From the NCBI RefSeq assembly GCF_964340395.1, contig NC_135551.1:22526003-22590002 (forward strand): DNA of 64,000 nucleotides, given 5' to 3'. How positions within the stretch are numbered: the stretch's first letter is position 1; every line of letters begins with the position of its first letter. The DNA comes from Glandiceps talaboti. Its lineage: Eukaryota; Hemichordata; Enteropneusta; Spengelidae. The position numbers and the translations under genes were made by a program. Below the pieces are notes generated by a model. It saw only the letters and a program-made list of their open reading frames with translations. It was not told the origin of the DNA and made no database searches. Below, one piece after another: positions 28,901 to 42,952 of the stretch.

Positions 28901-31900
28901 ACAAGACAATGTACCATAACATTTGTAAAAACAAGAATTAAAAAAAAAAAAACCCAAGTGATTCCAGTTACCACTAATTGGGCTTAAAGTAGTGTTTGGT
29001 GTGAATGGGTTTCATGTCAAAGATACAAAATGTAAGGTATACATATACAAGTATACAATTGGTTGAGAATGTATCTCTGATCATTGCAGTGGTCAAAGGT
29101 GAATAACATAGTATCATGGTGCACTGTATTGTTGCAGAAAATGCTGCCTGTGAATATGTGCTACATTGTATGTAAATGCATGTTTGAATATTCACATTGT
29201 CAGAATATTAAGTTTTCATGAGTTAATGTGTATACTTGGGTAAAGAACAAAATGTTCGCTTGTGAAAAACAAGTGCCAGCAGTGTGCACATTTATAGTGC
29301 TTACCGATGCTTGCATTGCAGTATACATTGTACACACTGCAGTACTACAAGTAGCTGAGTGTAAGCAATGTACATCCAGAACTAAGGAATGCTCCAAATG
29401 CTATGTATACTGCTTTCCAAGTGGTATCAGACTATACAGTATAGTGCTAGCAGTGTGCACATTGCTGTGCTAGCCAAGTGCTAGCAGTATGCACATTGTA
29501 GTGCTAGCCAAGTGCCAGTGTGCACTTTGTAGTGCTAGTCTAGTGCTAGCAGTGTGCACCCTGTAGTGGTAGTCTAGTGCTAGCAGTGTGCACACTGTAG
29601 TGCTAGTCTAGTGCTAGCAGTGTGCACATTGTAGTGCTAGTCTAGTGCTAGCAGTGTGCACACTGTAGTGCTAGTCTAGTGCTAGCAGTGTGCACACTGT
29701 AGTGCTAGTCTAGTGCTAGCAGTGTGCACACTAGTGCTAGTCTAGTGCTAGCAGTGTGCACATTGAAGTGCTAGTCTAGTGCTAGCAGTGTGCACATTGT
29801 AGTGCTAGTCTAGTGCTAGCAGTGTGCACATTGCAGTGCTAGTCTAGTGCTAGCAGTGTGCACACTAGTGCTAGTCTAGTGCTAGCAGTGTGCAGATAGT
29901 ATATTGTACAAGTGGTAGCAGTGTGCACATTGTATATCCAACCAAGTGCTAGGAGCGTGCACACTAGTGCTAGCCAAATGACAGCAATGTGTATACATGT
30001 ATTGCAGTACAAGCTAAATGCTAGCAGCATATATACTTTCAAAATGGTTGCAAGGTAGGTACAGCTAACCAAAATATGGCATAATGAAAACATTTTAAAT
30101 GATTGTTAGTTGAGATAATGATACTAATGCAGGCCAATTGTATATTTCTCTCCAAGGAAAGCTACATAATGCTTCCCCCAGCTGTCAGGGTACGTGAAAG
30201 ACACAATAACACAAATATCATACTTAAGTTGTTGAATTTAAAAAAACTACTAAATATGACTCTGATGTGTTAAAAACAGTGTGTCTAAAATAGTACTTTC
30301 TTTGTATTCTTGTAACGTTTTTTGGTGTATTTGATTTATAATTGACTAAAAAAAACTTCTGTGGAGTGGTGGGTATTAGCTATGTCTATGACTTGTAATC
30401 AAAGCTGTGGTTTGTTTTGCTTGTTTGTTTGTTTGTGACATCATTTTTACAATACTTATACAACTAATGGAGTCTTCACTTCATTGATACACTTAGATAA
30501 TGGAAGCAAATTGCTAATCTAATAAAGAGTATTAAAGAAAACTAAAAAACAGATCAAAAACCAGTGTATACATGTATCTATATGCATGTACATGCATGTC
30601 AATTTCATAAGTTCTGAGATCAGTGGGGTGCATAGAGAAATTACTTGAACTCTTATACTTTGCTTAAGATGAACACTGTCATGATTGTGACTTCATTTTG
30701 TTTTTGAAAACAGGTTCTCATATACTTGTAGAAATAAGGTACCTTGTAAGTGTGGCAGAATAATTTAAAAAAAAAGTTTTGAAATTGACAATTCTGAAAA
30801 TTAAATCAATTCAAATTAGTTGGTTGTCGTTATGGAGGAATTACAAACAAATATGCGTGTGTAACAACAGATAGATTCTGGATTTTTCTTCAGACACCAA
30901 CCGTCATCACTTTAGTAGTCATCAAAACAAATTTCTTTACTCAATGTTCTTCACTTTAGTCTGTGTTTTTCTTTGAATCCCCAACCCCACCCCCTAGCTT
31001 AGTAAATTATTCCAGTGAATAACACTATACAGTGACACTGTTTATTACATTCCCACACAGACAGGACTTCCTTGTCTGTGATTCCCAATATATTTGTATC
31101 CTGGTGTTAAGTTGAGTTGGGGGAAATATTCCTGACATAAGGGCCTTGTCACTTCAGATTAAAGTAAAGTGGTGACAATTCTTCCATCTGGAATATTTTC
31201 TTACTAAAATTGTTCTCTTGCACTATGTTAAGGAAGTTTATGTCAAAAACTTATTGTATTAAGTCCTAGATTGCTTGAAATAAAAGTTTTTGCAATCAAA
31301 CTAACAAACTCAGTCGGAAGTGATAACTGTAAGACATCTTAAAAGTTTTGGCATTAGCTCTTGAAAGAATCCGTAGTTATGATAATATTCAGATATTTAT
31401 TATTTTTTGACATTTTCTAAGACCACTCTGAAAAGTTTGTTTATATTTACTCCTTTCATTAAATTTTTTATGTTTCTTACAAAAGAAGTGAAGTTCAACG
31501 TAATAATAGCTCTAAAATCTTATACAGGTCAAGGTCAACATATTGATGACATCATTGACCATATATGGTTGTATATTTCCAATGCAAATTAGTTGTTCAA
31601 TTTACCACCAATCAGAAATGGCACAAAACTTGATAATTCCTAAATCTGAATGTGGCCATCATATTTACAGCTATTACTATTTAAAACTCAACATAACATA
31701 CTGGCATAATTTCCATATATGGTTATTTGCAAATCAATTGTTCACCTCATAGCCAATCAGAAATGAAATTTAAGAATGTAACAGTTATTTATTAAAGCTC
31801 AACATATTGATGACGTAATTTCCATATATGCTAATAAGTTGTTCACCTCAAAGCCAATCAGAAATGAAGTCCACCTTAAAGCTCAGCATATTGATGACAC

Positions 31901-34900
31901 AATTTACCATATATGGTTGTATGCAAATCAGTTGCTCAACTAATAAGCAATCGAAGTTGAAACTGATCTGTTTATCAGTGCAATATTCAGCCTGCCTTAA
32001 CATGGTGTAGGAACTTGAGTTCTCTCACAGAGTTTAGAATAATTACTTCATTTCCCACGACTTCAAGTAACTTCACAATCTAGTATTTCACGTCTTTTTC
32101 ACAGTTGACAGCAAGGCACACTGAACACGACTCCAACAGCAGTTACATGGTAATCCTTCAAGCCACCAGTTTTTAACCCGTCACAGGGAAAGTCAAAATA
32201 TCAAAACTTGTCAAAAGAGAAAACAGAGTTTCACATTACTGAGTTATTTTGCTACATGTATTTGTATTAAAAGTACAATTCTCTTACGGATGAAACCTTT
32301 TTTATTCTGTTATACATGTATTTTGATTTGCATGCCATAAAAGGTGACCATGTCATGATAAAAATGCTTCTTTTGACATTGAGTTGATCTTTTGATCAAC
32401 CTGTGTACAAGTTCTGATATCTCTAACAATCTAGACCCATGTGTGCATTCCCCTCAAAATCTATATTCACTGTTACTTTGACCATATAATATATGTACTT
32501 GTATGGTTGTGTTTATCAACCGTTGCCATGTGTGCAAATAAAGTTATGTAAAAATATAAAATATTCTATGTTTTGAGGGCTAAACCACATGTATTTTTCC
32601 TACAAGATATTGTATAAAGCACGTTTCAAGTCACTAATATTATGCAATCTTAATGACTCTCTAAATTCTTTGTATTGTGTGATTTTTAAAAATAATCTAC
32701 AGTAAATGTTACAAAGTTCTTTTTATTTCTGTGTAACTTTTGTGATTTTCATTCTGTTCTCAACGATACAGTAAAGGACAAACTGAAGTTGATTCCAACT
32801 GTCAGTTTGTTGGCTTTACTGTACATATGTGTAATCTTCATAGTAGTTACCCATGCAGTGTATTTGTGGATGAGAACCCTGGTTCGACTCAGAGAGATGA
32901 AAAATATGACAGGATTTACAAACGTTTATGCATTAGATATTTTTTTTGGTAACGAATCCAAGTAGAAATGTCTATTTCATATAAGTAGATTTTAGTCTTT
33001 TGCTTACTTTAAAGGGCTATGTGCCAATCCCGGTTCATTGCATTAGGTTAATTATCTTAATAAGGAGTACGTGGGATCATTCTTTTGTTCTGTACCAACT
33101 CTTCTGTATAGCTCTGCCAGACATAATAGTTGTCTCAGCTAGAGTTTAATCCTAATCTGAAATGGGTGTGTTTAACAAAAACACTGCATAGTGACTATTT
33201 AAATTTCTGATAAACAATTCCTTTGTATTATCTCAGAGTCTGTCAAGATGTACTCATCATGGATAAAGACCATATATACATTGTGCATTTCTTTAATTAA
33301 TACGAAATGCACCTCAGAAATAAACTGTTTAAACTTTTTGCTGGTACTTTGTTAACAAAAGGCAAACCCAATGTCAGTTAAAATCAAGAAAACAATTCGG
33401 GGGTCACCAAACACATGCTTGAAATACAAGGCACAATGAAGCCATTTTAGAATCCAATATGGCCGCCGAATACAGAGTGTTGTACGCTATAAGAAAACAA
33501 AAGATGTTGATTTCCTTTCAAACAAGATGGTGAACACTCAAATCTCTTTATTATTTCAAAAGTACAAGAAGCAAGCTTCTGTATGGCAAAGTTTGGAGAG
33601 ATTTTTTAATAACTTCAAATTTTTTTCTCCGAGGTGCATTCTACCTTAAACATGAAATATGAAACCAAATCCATCGTTTTCTTGCACTGGAATTATTTTG
33701 TGTAATAGTTCTAAACTCAGTGCATGAACTATGCTTATTAAATAAATTATGCATCGAGATCAGAACTAAATATATTTGGTATAAAATGAAATTTGTCTTC
33801 ATTTTTGAGTATTTTTTTTTGTTTTTTTATATACCTAGATGTACATGTCAGAAACTATAGTTTAAATTTGTGTGACTTCTCAAGTTCTCTGCAATGCATG
33901 TATTAATTACAGCGTGTTCTGTGTGTTACTTTCATATTATCACACTTTATTCTCCTCAGTAATGATTGATTCTGACTGTTGAAGTAAAACTACCATTAAT
34001 TTAATTGACTTGTGTTTTTCTTGCTCTTTGGCCACTAACATGTCATGTCTTGACCAATGTGTCCTCTAAGCCAAATTGATGTACCACTGACACACGACAA
34101 TGTCTTGTGTTGCACCAAAATTTGCTGTTCCTTATCCCAAGTCTAGCTGCTATACAACTCAGGCAAGTCTGCTTATGTTGAAGGTCGCCTGTGAGGTCGC
34201 TAACCCCAGTAGTACTGCCATGACCTTTCAGCAACCCCTAAAGTGCACATCTGGGGGGTCTTACTGTAAGACTACCGTATTCCTTATTACGTGGTGACTC
34301 AAATGAAAATCAAATTACTGACATTTTGATCCACAAGAAATTTGTCTTGTATTAGAGGGCACACAGGTCTGGAGTTGATGTAAACTTTCTGTGTGATATA
34401 GATATACTGTGAAAATTGAAAGTGAATTGTATTTGGGTCCTTGTCATAACCACAATGTCATAATGGTGATTATCTTTGATATTGATACTGTTCTAGGTTA
34501 GACTGTACATTGCTTGATATGTTGTGTTATTCCACCGATCATTGGCATAGCATGACACATCGTATTTTACACACTACTTTTTGAAATATGATTGATAATC
34601 CAATAAAGTGTGGCTTCATTCTCCAACTCTTTCGACTGAATTTTATTGTAGGCCGCTTTCAGTCATTACTCCGTCACAAGAGATCATATACTTTATTCCT
34701 AGCAACGAGACATAGTTTTACAGAACAGAGGGAGCTATCTCCAAGGACAAAATGATGAGATACATGAACTTGTGATATTGAAAGCTCAAACTCTATAATA
34801 AAGATAATAGAATTAAGAAAATTGTGCTTTATCATTTGATTAACCTTTCCTTAACCTGATACAAAGGATGAGCGTAGGCAGTCTAACTTATTGAGTTTGG

Positions 34901-37900
34901 TATGAAATAACTAAGAACTTGCTCCCAATGAAGTTGAATTTAAAACTTTGTATTTCTACATTTCTGTCCTGCACAAAGGACCTTTGCCAGGAATCTAAAA
35001 ATGAATAAAAGAAAAACATTGGATAATAACTAAAATGTAATAATGAATAACTTACTGTATACATGTAAATCATAACTTTATATATCATTTAAGAATCTTG
35101 CAAAGTCACTTATTTATCAGCAGTTTCCTTCAATATTGAGAAAAGTTGTGGGTATTACATGTACATGTACAAGGAATCCATTACAACACACTTTCAATTC
35201 TGATCATTACTGTATACATGTAGAGATATGATTTCCTCTGATATTGATTGTGTATCTATTTTACAGGGGTCACTAAAACGAAACGTAGCTCCACCACCAC
35301 CAGTATCTGACTCAACCAAAAAAGGCAAATGTAAGTAGAAATGTCACATTATCCTGCTGTTGATATCATCTAGATCATAACATGGCATTGAATCATCTCT
35401 GACATTGTTTGGCTCAATGAGAAATCGTGAATCAAAAGTTGTTTTGGTCAAATGAGTAAACCTTAACTGTTCGATGATGTAAACAATATACCGTAACTGT
35501 AGCATCCTGAGCAGACAAATATACCATATTTGGACGTTATGTATCTGTTATGTCTACATTGAAAATCACCTGATTTGGCAAAATTAATAATTCAATGTAA
35601 ATATTTTGGTTAATAAGCACTGTTATTCTAGTCCAAGTTAAAGTTGAAAATTGATAAAAAGATGGTAACTTACTTAGTTGTACGATGTAAAATCTGCCTG
35701 AGCTCCTGAGGTAGTTCTCTGTGTTGCCCACCAAAAATTATAGTACACTGTATTGAAGACTATGGCTGTTTTAAATGACTGACTTCCCCATCTGTTACCA
35801 GGGTTACCAACCCTTAGCAAAAACACTATTTGATATCAGAACACCTTCCTGTACTTAGATATTAATCCCAATATTTTTCTTTGTTTAGCCATGGAAAATA
35901 CAAGTGACCTAAGGAGCCTTGTCACTACAAGTTGCTAGACGAGTAGTGAAACAGATTTAGGTCACAAGTATTTTCTGGTTGAATGAAAAGAGGTATTGAG
36001 GAATAATAATCCATTCTCAATCATAATTGATGACAAAAAAAACAACAAAAATAATGGTGATTGGAAATGTGACTGATATTTCTATCACTACAGAATGCGT
36101 GTTGTAGACAAGGGTTGTTGTGAAGTAGAATAACCAGGGTATATAATCCATATTTTCTGTTCAAAGATAATAGCTTATACATGGTGTAATGTATACTATA
36201 TCTTTCTTTATGTCATTTCCTAGCTGTAAAACGAGCTAAAGTATTATTTACGTACACTGCTGAGAATCCGGATGAACTTGGATTGACTGAGGGTGATACC
36301 ATTTCTGTACTCTCACAAGATGGAGGGGACGAAGGCTGGTGGAAGGGAGAATCTAATGGCAAAGTTGGAGTTTTCCCAGATAACTTTGTCAAACTTATCG
36401 AAGAAGAAACAGAAACACATCATGTGCATGTATGTTGCTTTCATTTCTCAATTACTTCAAAAAGTTATGGCTCTATTAAAAAAGACATCCATACCACATC
36501 TTAAATCACAATGGGCTCCCATTTTATGTTCATGTGATGTCTATACCAGTTGTTGTCTCCTTCAAGTGATGAACCCATCATGCTTGAGTCACGTGAACTT
36601 CTGTTTGCAAACAATTTGTAGTATTTGTCACTCAGTACTCATTATTGTCTTAGGAAAAATAGCATGTGACTAGACATAAGGTACATACTCATCTTAAATT
36701 TGCACATTATCAAAGATCCTTAGATGAAACACTGAGCAAGAGTACCATTTCACATAATCTAGATGCTGCATGTGGTATCGTATCATCTCTTCACCCGGAC
36801 ATAAAGAGAGATCTTGAGATCGATGCACAGGTAACACTAGACTACAGTTAACACAATTGCTGTTCAAAATTGTTTGATGATATGTATGGAAAGTTTTAAA
36901 ATTAAAAACATTTCTTGTCTGAGATACGCGATGACAGCCCATACACCCCTGACGATACTGATGAGACATCAAGGAAAATTCTGGCCACACTTCCAAAGAA
37001 TTTTGATTCTACAGGAGTACAAATTTTCATTTGTAATTTTTTGTTGTCATAGTTTCAGCATCCAGATAAACCAAAGAAGCCTCCACCTCCATCAAAACCC
37101 AAACCTGCACCAGGTATGTATCAGAATGGGCATTCTAAAGGCCCATGATTCAGTCCCACATTCTTGCATTAGTGCTATCTTATCAGTGGACCCATAAGGA
37201 TTACATAGGATTATTTCATTGTGCTGGACCAACCTGTTCTAGAGTTCCACCAGACAACTGTTTTTATCCCCAAAAAGTTTTATTCCTAATTAAAATTGGG
37301 CCTTTAATGGACTTTGTCACAGGAACTCCTATGTTTCTGGAATGGCATTGAATTTCAACCACTATAGAAGTCCTAGAAAAAGTGTTGTAGTCACAAAAAA
37401 CCATTTTGTATGATATTTGTGAAATGACCAGCCTTAAAATGTTTCAAAATGTTCTGTTGTCTAACAATTAAACTTGAATTAATTTTTATGGTGTGAGGGT
37501 GGAGGGTAGAATTCCTTTTAGATAAAGATATATAATACACAAATTGGTGTCTAATTTTTGTGGTTGTACTAAACCAAATGTTTCATTAAATTGAAACAGA
37601 TGTTGGCAGTAATTTTTTTTGATGATTTACGCCTCACTTTTCTTTTGCTTGTCTTTGATTTCTAACCATAATCTTGCTTGTAATGTTCAAATCTTTTTGT
37701 TATCAAATTCCATTCCTGCTTTTCACAAGGCTAGCTGTACTGCTCACATTTCTTTCAAGGGAAGAACAGGAAATGTAGTCTATTACTGTAATCCACACTA
37801 TATAAGTACTAAATATAATGAAGTAATGGTTGTATGTTACACAACATAAATACAATATAATACAAGGTCTTCAGCAATACATGGACAATAACGTGGACCC

Positions 37901-40900
37901 CTATGCAGATTTCTAAAAAAAACACAAAAACCCCAAAACATCCAAAATGTTAGACAGTAAGATATGGCTTGTTGTTCACCCCTATCAGGGTTCTCAACCA
38001 CAGTGATAGCGTGGCATGACATGTCGTATCTCACAGACTACCCAGATGTATATTGTATAATGATTTGATGATGAGAAAACAGCGCATTTTGTACTACTAC
38101 ATAATGGGGTGGGTGGGGGTGGAAATGGGGGGGGGGGGGGTATGGGAAAGAAATCATCTCAGATGCATATTATTATGACCATGATCAGTCACCACACTGA
38201 ATTAAATCTGTAGGAAAATTCAACTTAAATTGTTAAGATATATTATTTTGCAAATATGAAAAAAAAATCACAAATTACGATATAGTACATTCTGAACTAC
38301 AACATAATTATGGTTGGTAGATTTGTGAAAAATTATCCCGAATGTATCAATATTCTGATTTATCAGTAGTCATCACACTGAATAAAATCTGCAGGAAAAA
38401 TGAAGTGAATTGTTCAAGATATACTTTGCGATATCAAATTTACATAATTGTACTTAATTGTGGTGGTGGTGGTGGTGGGGGGGGGGGGGGAGGGGGTATC
38501 GTAACCTTACCACCATGTTGTCACAATTTCAGTTTGAATTTTATGAACATACTCCTTGACATGGACAGTTTTATGAAAAGTTTTCAAAGGAGATTTTTTG
38601 GTCACCTGAATCATGTTTTAGTTTGCAATAAATATCGACACAAGTTTTGATATGACAACAAATGGAAGATATTGACGTCAGGACCCTAACAATTTTGTCC
38701 TTACATCTTATCAAACCCAAATGCTTCAATCATTTTGACATTTGCTTGCTATATACTGGTGTTGGGGGCTTATCATTAAGCAGATTGATTTTTACATTTC
38801 ATAATTGTTGTCATTGTGCTGTAGCAGAAAAACCTCCCAAGCCAGAAAAACCACTCAAGCCAGTTGACATATTATTAAACAGAGGTAAGAAAGGCCTTCA
38901 TGTGACCCATCACATCAGGTGCATGTCAATAGTGGGTACATCCCTTATCCCATCTGCATGTTTCACGACAACCCCTATCTGTATTCCAGATGTCTGTGTC
39001 CTTTTGTTTGTCTACTGTCCTCAGTAATAATGCCCCATGTGTCAGTCCGTGGCATGTGTATAGTATTCTGTCATTGTTTATTGTCAGATTCCCAGTTTAA
39101 TGTAGAATTTGTGTGACTACACTACCTGTCCTGTTGTCTATATATTCGCTCCGAATCATTTGGTGCATATACATTGTACATTACATTCTGAGCTATGTAT
39201 CTCAATCATAAGATCTGTAAATCTTTGATGCCACATGGCAGGTTTATATACGCCTACTTGATACCATGGTCCTGGTTCTCGTTTTGGAGATCTGTATTGT
39301 TCCTTCATTACCTGACAGGACTCTGCTTCAACCATGGTCCTACGTTACATGGTAGAAATTAATGTACATGTACACATTGGTCCAAGGTCTCAAAGTTGAA
39401 ATCTGCCTGGTCACATCAGAAATATAGAACACATGTGTACATAAACCATTCTCCCTTGCCTCAAAATCAAATAGACATGTCACATATTACATACTAGGAT
39501 TACATACATGGAGCACAGTTCTAGTCTCAAAGATAAAATATACAATCACATATCACATAGTAGAAACACATAGTATGATTTTGTTCTCAAACACCCAATC
39601 TATCCAGCTCCTCAGGTACATCATACATCTATCATATGGTGGTTGGTTTCAAAGATCAAACCTGCTCATATTGTCAATAAATATTCATATATAAACATCA
39701 ATCATAGTTCTTTTTCTCAAAATTTGTGTCTGGTCAATTCTCTGCTGTTATTATAAGAACTTGTACACCTTCATTATACCAAGTTGGATCTCTCAATTTT
39801 GAAATCTACGAAGCACATGTCAATCATGCGACAACTGGAATACATACATTTTGGAATATCAAGCATGTACTTGATCCCACAAATAAATGTTGTAGCTCAC
39901 ATAACACATAACATGTACACATAGAAGTAACATCAACTCAAATGGTTTGCCCCTACAGTTGAAATCTACTAGTTCACAATAGTTGCACACTTCACAAAGT
40001 CATCCATATTATGCACCATGTCACTGTGCACTATGTGATTCTCCACACTTATTATTCTAACCTGCAATCACTTTACATGTACACTACATGTATGTGGTTG
40101 AAAACTTCACAGACAATGTATCCACACTATGCACTATTGTCACCTTTCATGTCTATGCACCATGTGGTTCAAACACCCTATCCACTGACTTGTACAACAT
40201 GCACTTAGTTAAGTTAACAATAGAATAAGCAATAACCAATTTTGACCAAAGTATACTGGTATAAGTTGGTAGATTAGATTACTTACTACCTGTTTGTTTA
40301 CTTTTGTGGTACAAGTGATAAATTGGTGAACTGTATAATCATGAACAATATAGCTATTTTGATTTTAATTACTTTCTGTCATCTCTCTGTCTTCTTTTTA
40401 GATTTATTTTGTGCTGGCTTTCATCCACTTTTGCTACATGATTTAGAAATCAATATTTTTTTGTATGAGTGTCATTTCATTAAAGGCTCCTGTTTCATGT
40501 TTCACAGTATGTCTACTATTAACAGATGTAATGAGATCTTTTTTGGCATTTATTCAATGTTTGTCAAGGTTCATCTTAAAGCCACAGTACTGGCAATACA
40601 TCATATTCTGGTTATCAGAAACACAAAGGTTGTGTAATGTGGCCACTATCGTTTCATCAGCTGCCCTTGACTAAACATCCAGAATCCAGTATCATTTAAT
40701 ACTATAGCGTATATGTACTTTGAAAATCATCCATTCCCAATGTTTCATGGCAAAAGTTAACAACATTCTAGTCTCGATTACCCTCTCAAGACTGAGCCCA
40801 TTGGGTTTGGGGAAACGTAATCCCTGTCATCGTACATTTCTTCAAAGTAAAGAAGAAGTGGACATATGAGGCCCATTCTTGAGACATGCAAACCTGTTGC

Positions 40901-42909
40901 AAAGTAACCAGGATCATTCAGCATGCAATGCTGGAGGTGATGCATTACCCTGGGAAAGAGATCTAGTGCAGCCAACTTTGGATTACTTTTCCCTAGAATC
41001 TCATCTAGGTGATCTTGCTAGTAGAGCCTCCAGCAATGAGAGTGGTTAAAATGAGACTACCGGTAATAACTTTCTTGGTTAATTTAAAACACCCAATACT
41101 TCTACTTGTTCTTAGTGTGATAGTTTAAATTTATGAAATTCAAAAAAAAAAAATGTTTACATCCATTTCGTTGACTCCTTATTCAGCTATGCATTTGGCA
41201 TACATGATGAATAGTTTAACCCTCATTTTCCTTGATCTGGAGACATTTGAATGCAATCTTTCTTTCAGTGGAAAAGCTGGTAACCAGAATATGATGTGTA
41301 ATGATATATGCAACTTATAACATCCAAGTTTTTGTCAAAACAACAAATTGTACCCTTACCCTTTAATCATGTGTTGTTTAGCTACTGGTTACAAGAGCTC
41401 CAACAATGATGAATCTTTCAGTTTAGCAGTTTCTGTTTCTTCATCCCTTGTAATCACAACCTCAAGGTAGCAAAATTGTTATCTTATTTGCTTTCAGATG
41501 ATAAATCGTCAGCACCCGTTGGAGGCAAGGCGGTTCTTCCTCAATTGCACAATGTACCTCCTAAGAAACAAGACAAAAAGAAGTCTGCACCCCCTGTACC
41601 AATTGATAAACCCATTGATACTAGCAAACATAAAAATAAACATGAAACACCATCAGGTAAGGGAATGGCTTGTATTAATGTGTTGCTTTACTATTTCTAT
41701 CAACCTGATGAGTTTGCTATGTTTGCCCATAGACCCTCCCCCACCTATGGTTTGCCTCTAGGGTTTGCCTAGTCTCGCTGCCAGACCCGTGACTATTGTC
41801 CCTAAGCTTTGTAAGGCGCACGAAGCTGCAAAAAGTGAGGGACTTTCAGTTCCGACTATTAAGTCGCTCACTTCTCAGCCACTCTTACAGAGCTAAGGGA
41901 TGATAGTCACGAGTCTGGCAGCGAGACTACGGTTTGCCTGTCTCAAGCTGCCTCCTGGGTTTGACTCTCTCAAGCTGTGCTAAAGCTATCTACTTGTGGC
42001 AAGTTTATCTATTACATGTAATACTTATCATGGTGGAATATTTCACTCCTTGGTGTTTGATTGTAAACAAATTGTTGATAAGGCCTAGGCTGGCTAGTCT
42101 ACTACACACATTAATGTTACATGCACACCCGTGCAGTAAACTAACAACTTCACTGGAAATTATGATCTCAATGCATGCTGTCGTGTTCTGTGTAGTGATA
42201 GTGAGATTTGTCTGACTGACAGTTTGTGTTTATAGTGATTAATGATGTGGACTATATTATTTTAAACAGAGGAACGCATCACAAGTAGGTAGTTTTATCA
42301 CAGTATCCAACAGGCAAACATGGCAGATTGGTTGAATCATGTTGTCAAAATATCAAAAGAAAACCATAAAAGATGTGAACACAGCAAGGAAATGGAATTA
42401 AAAAGCTTCATGTAGTACTGGCTATTAAAAAATTGACAAGGCTTCTGTTATGCTTGGTATTGTAGTTGACTTTGATAGTGTAGAGTCGTCACCAGATAAA
42501 TTAACCCATTTAACCAAGTTCCGTGCTGCTAATCCAGAAAGACGACCACCATCACTACATGTTAAGCCTGGTGACAGGGTAAGTATTCTATGTAATTTTT
42601 AAGAACAGTACTCGGTGTTGTCTTTGTTGCTTGCATTTTTTTGAGCCTGATGAGTCACCTTTTGCAAGTAACTTATTTATGAATTGTTCACCTGTTCAAG
42701 GTATGAAATTGAATGAAAGAAGTTTACTTGCAAGAAGCAGGACAATAGATGTGTGAGATTGGTTGAAGTATGATTCAGACTGACTAACTTTTCACAATTG
42801 TATATTCCATATCTGCTACTGATGCACCTGGTTTGAAGTCTACCCAAGACACAGACACACAGTCCAGCATACATGTACACACACTCATAAATACATACAT
42901 ACACATCCT

Positions 42910-42952
<43 letters not shown>

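Larger units (their letters stand above)
28534..35266 (+). other. Intron 5 of the CIN85-like gene
   Basis: A 6.7-kb intron. It contains the 34-bp minisatellite at 29440, the CCAAT/octamer-bearing tandem repeat at 31527 and a possible MITE at 34059. TACATGTA words are far rarer from about 30.6 kb onward than in intron 1. No additional exon was convincing. Confidence 0.75.
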
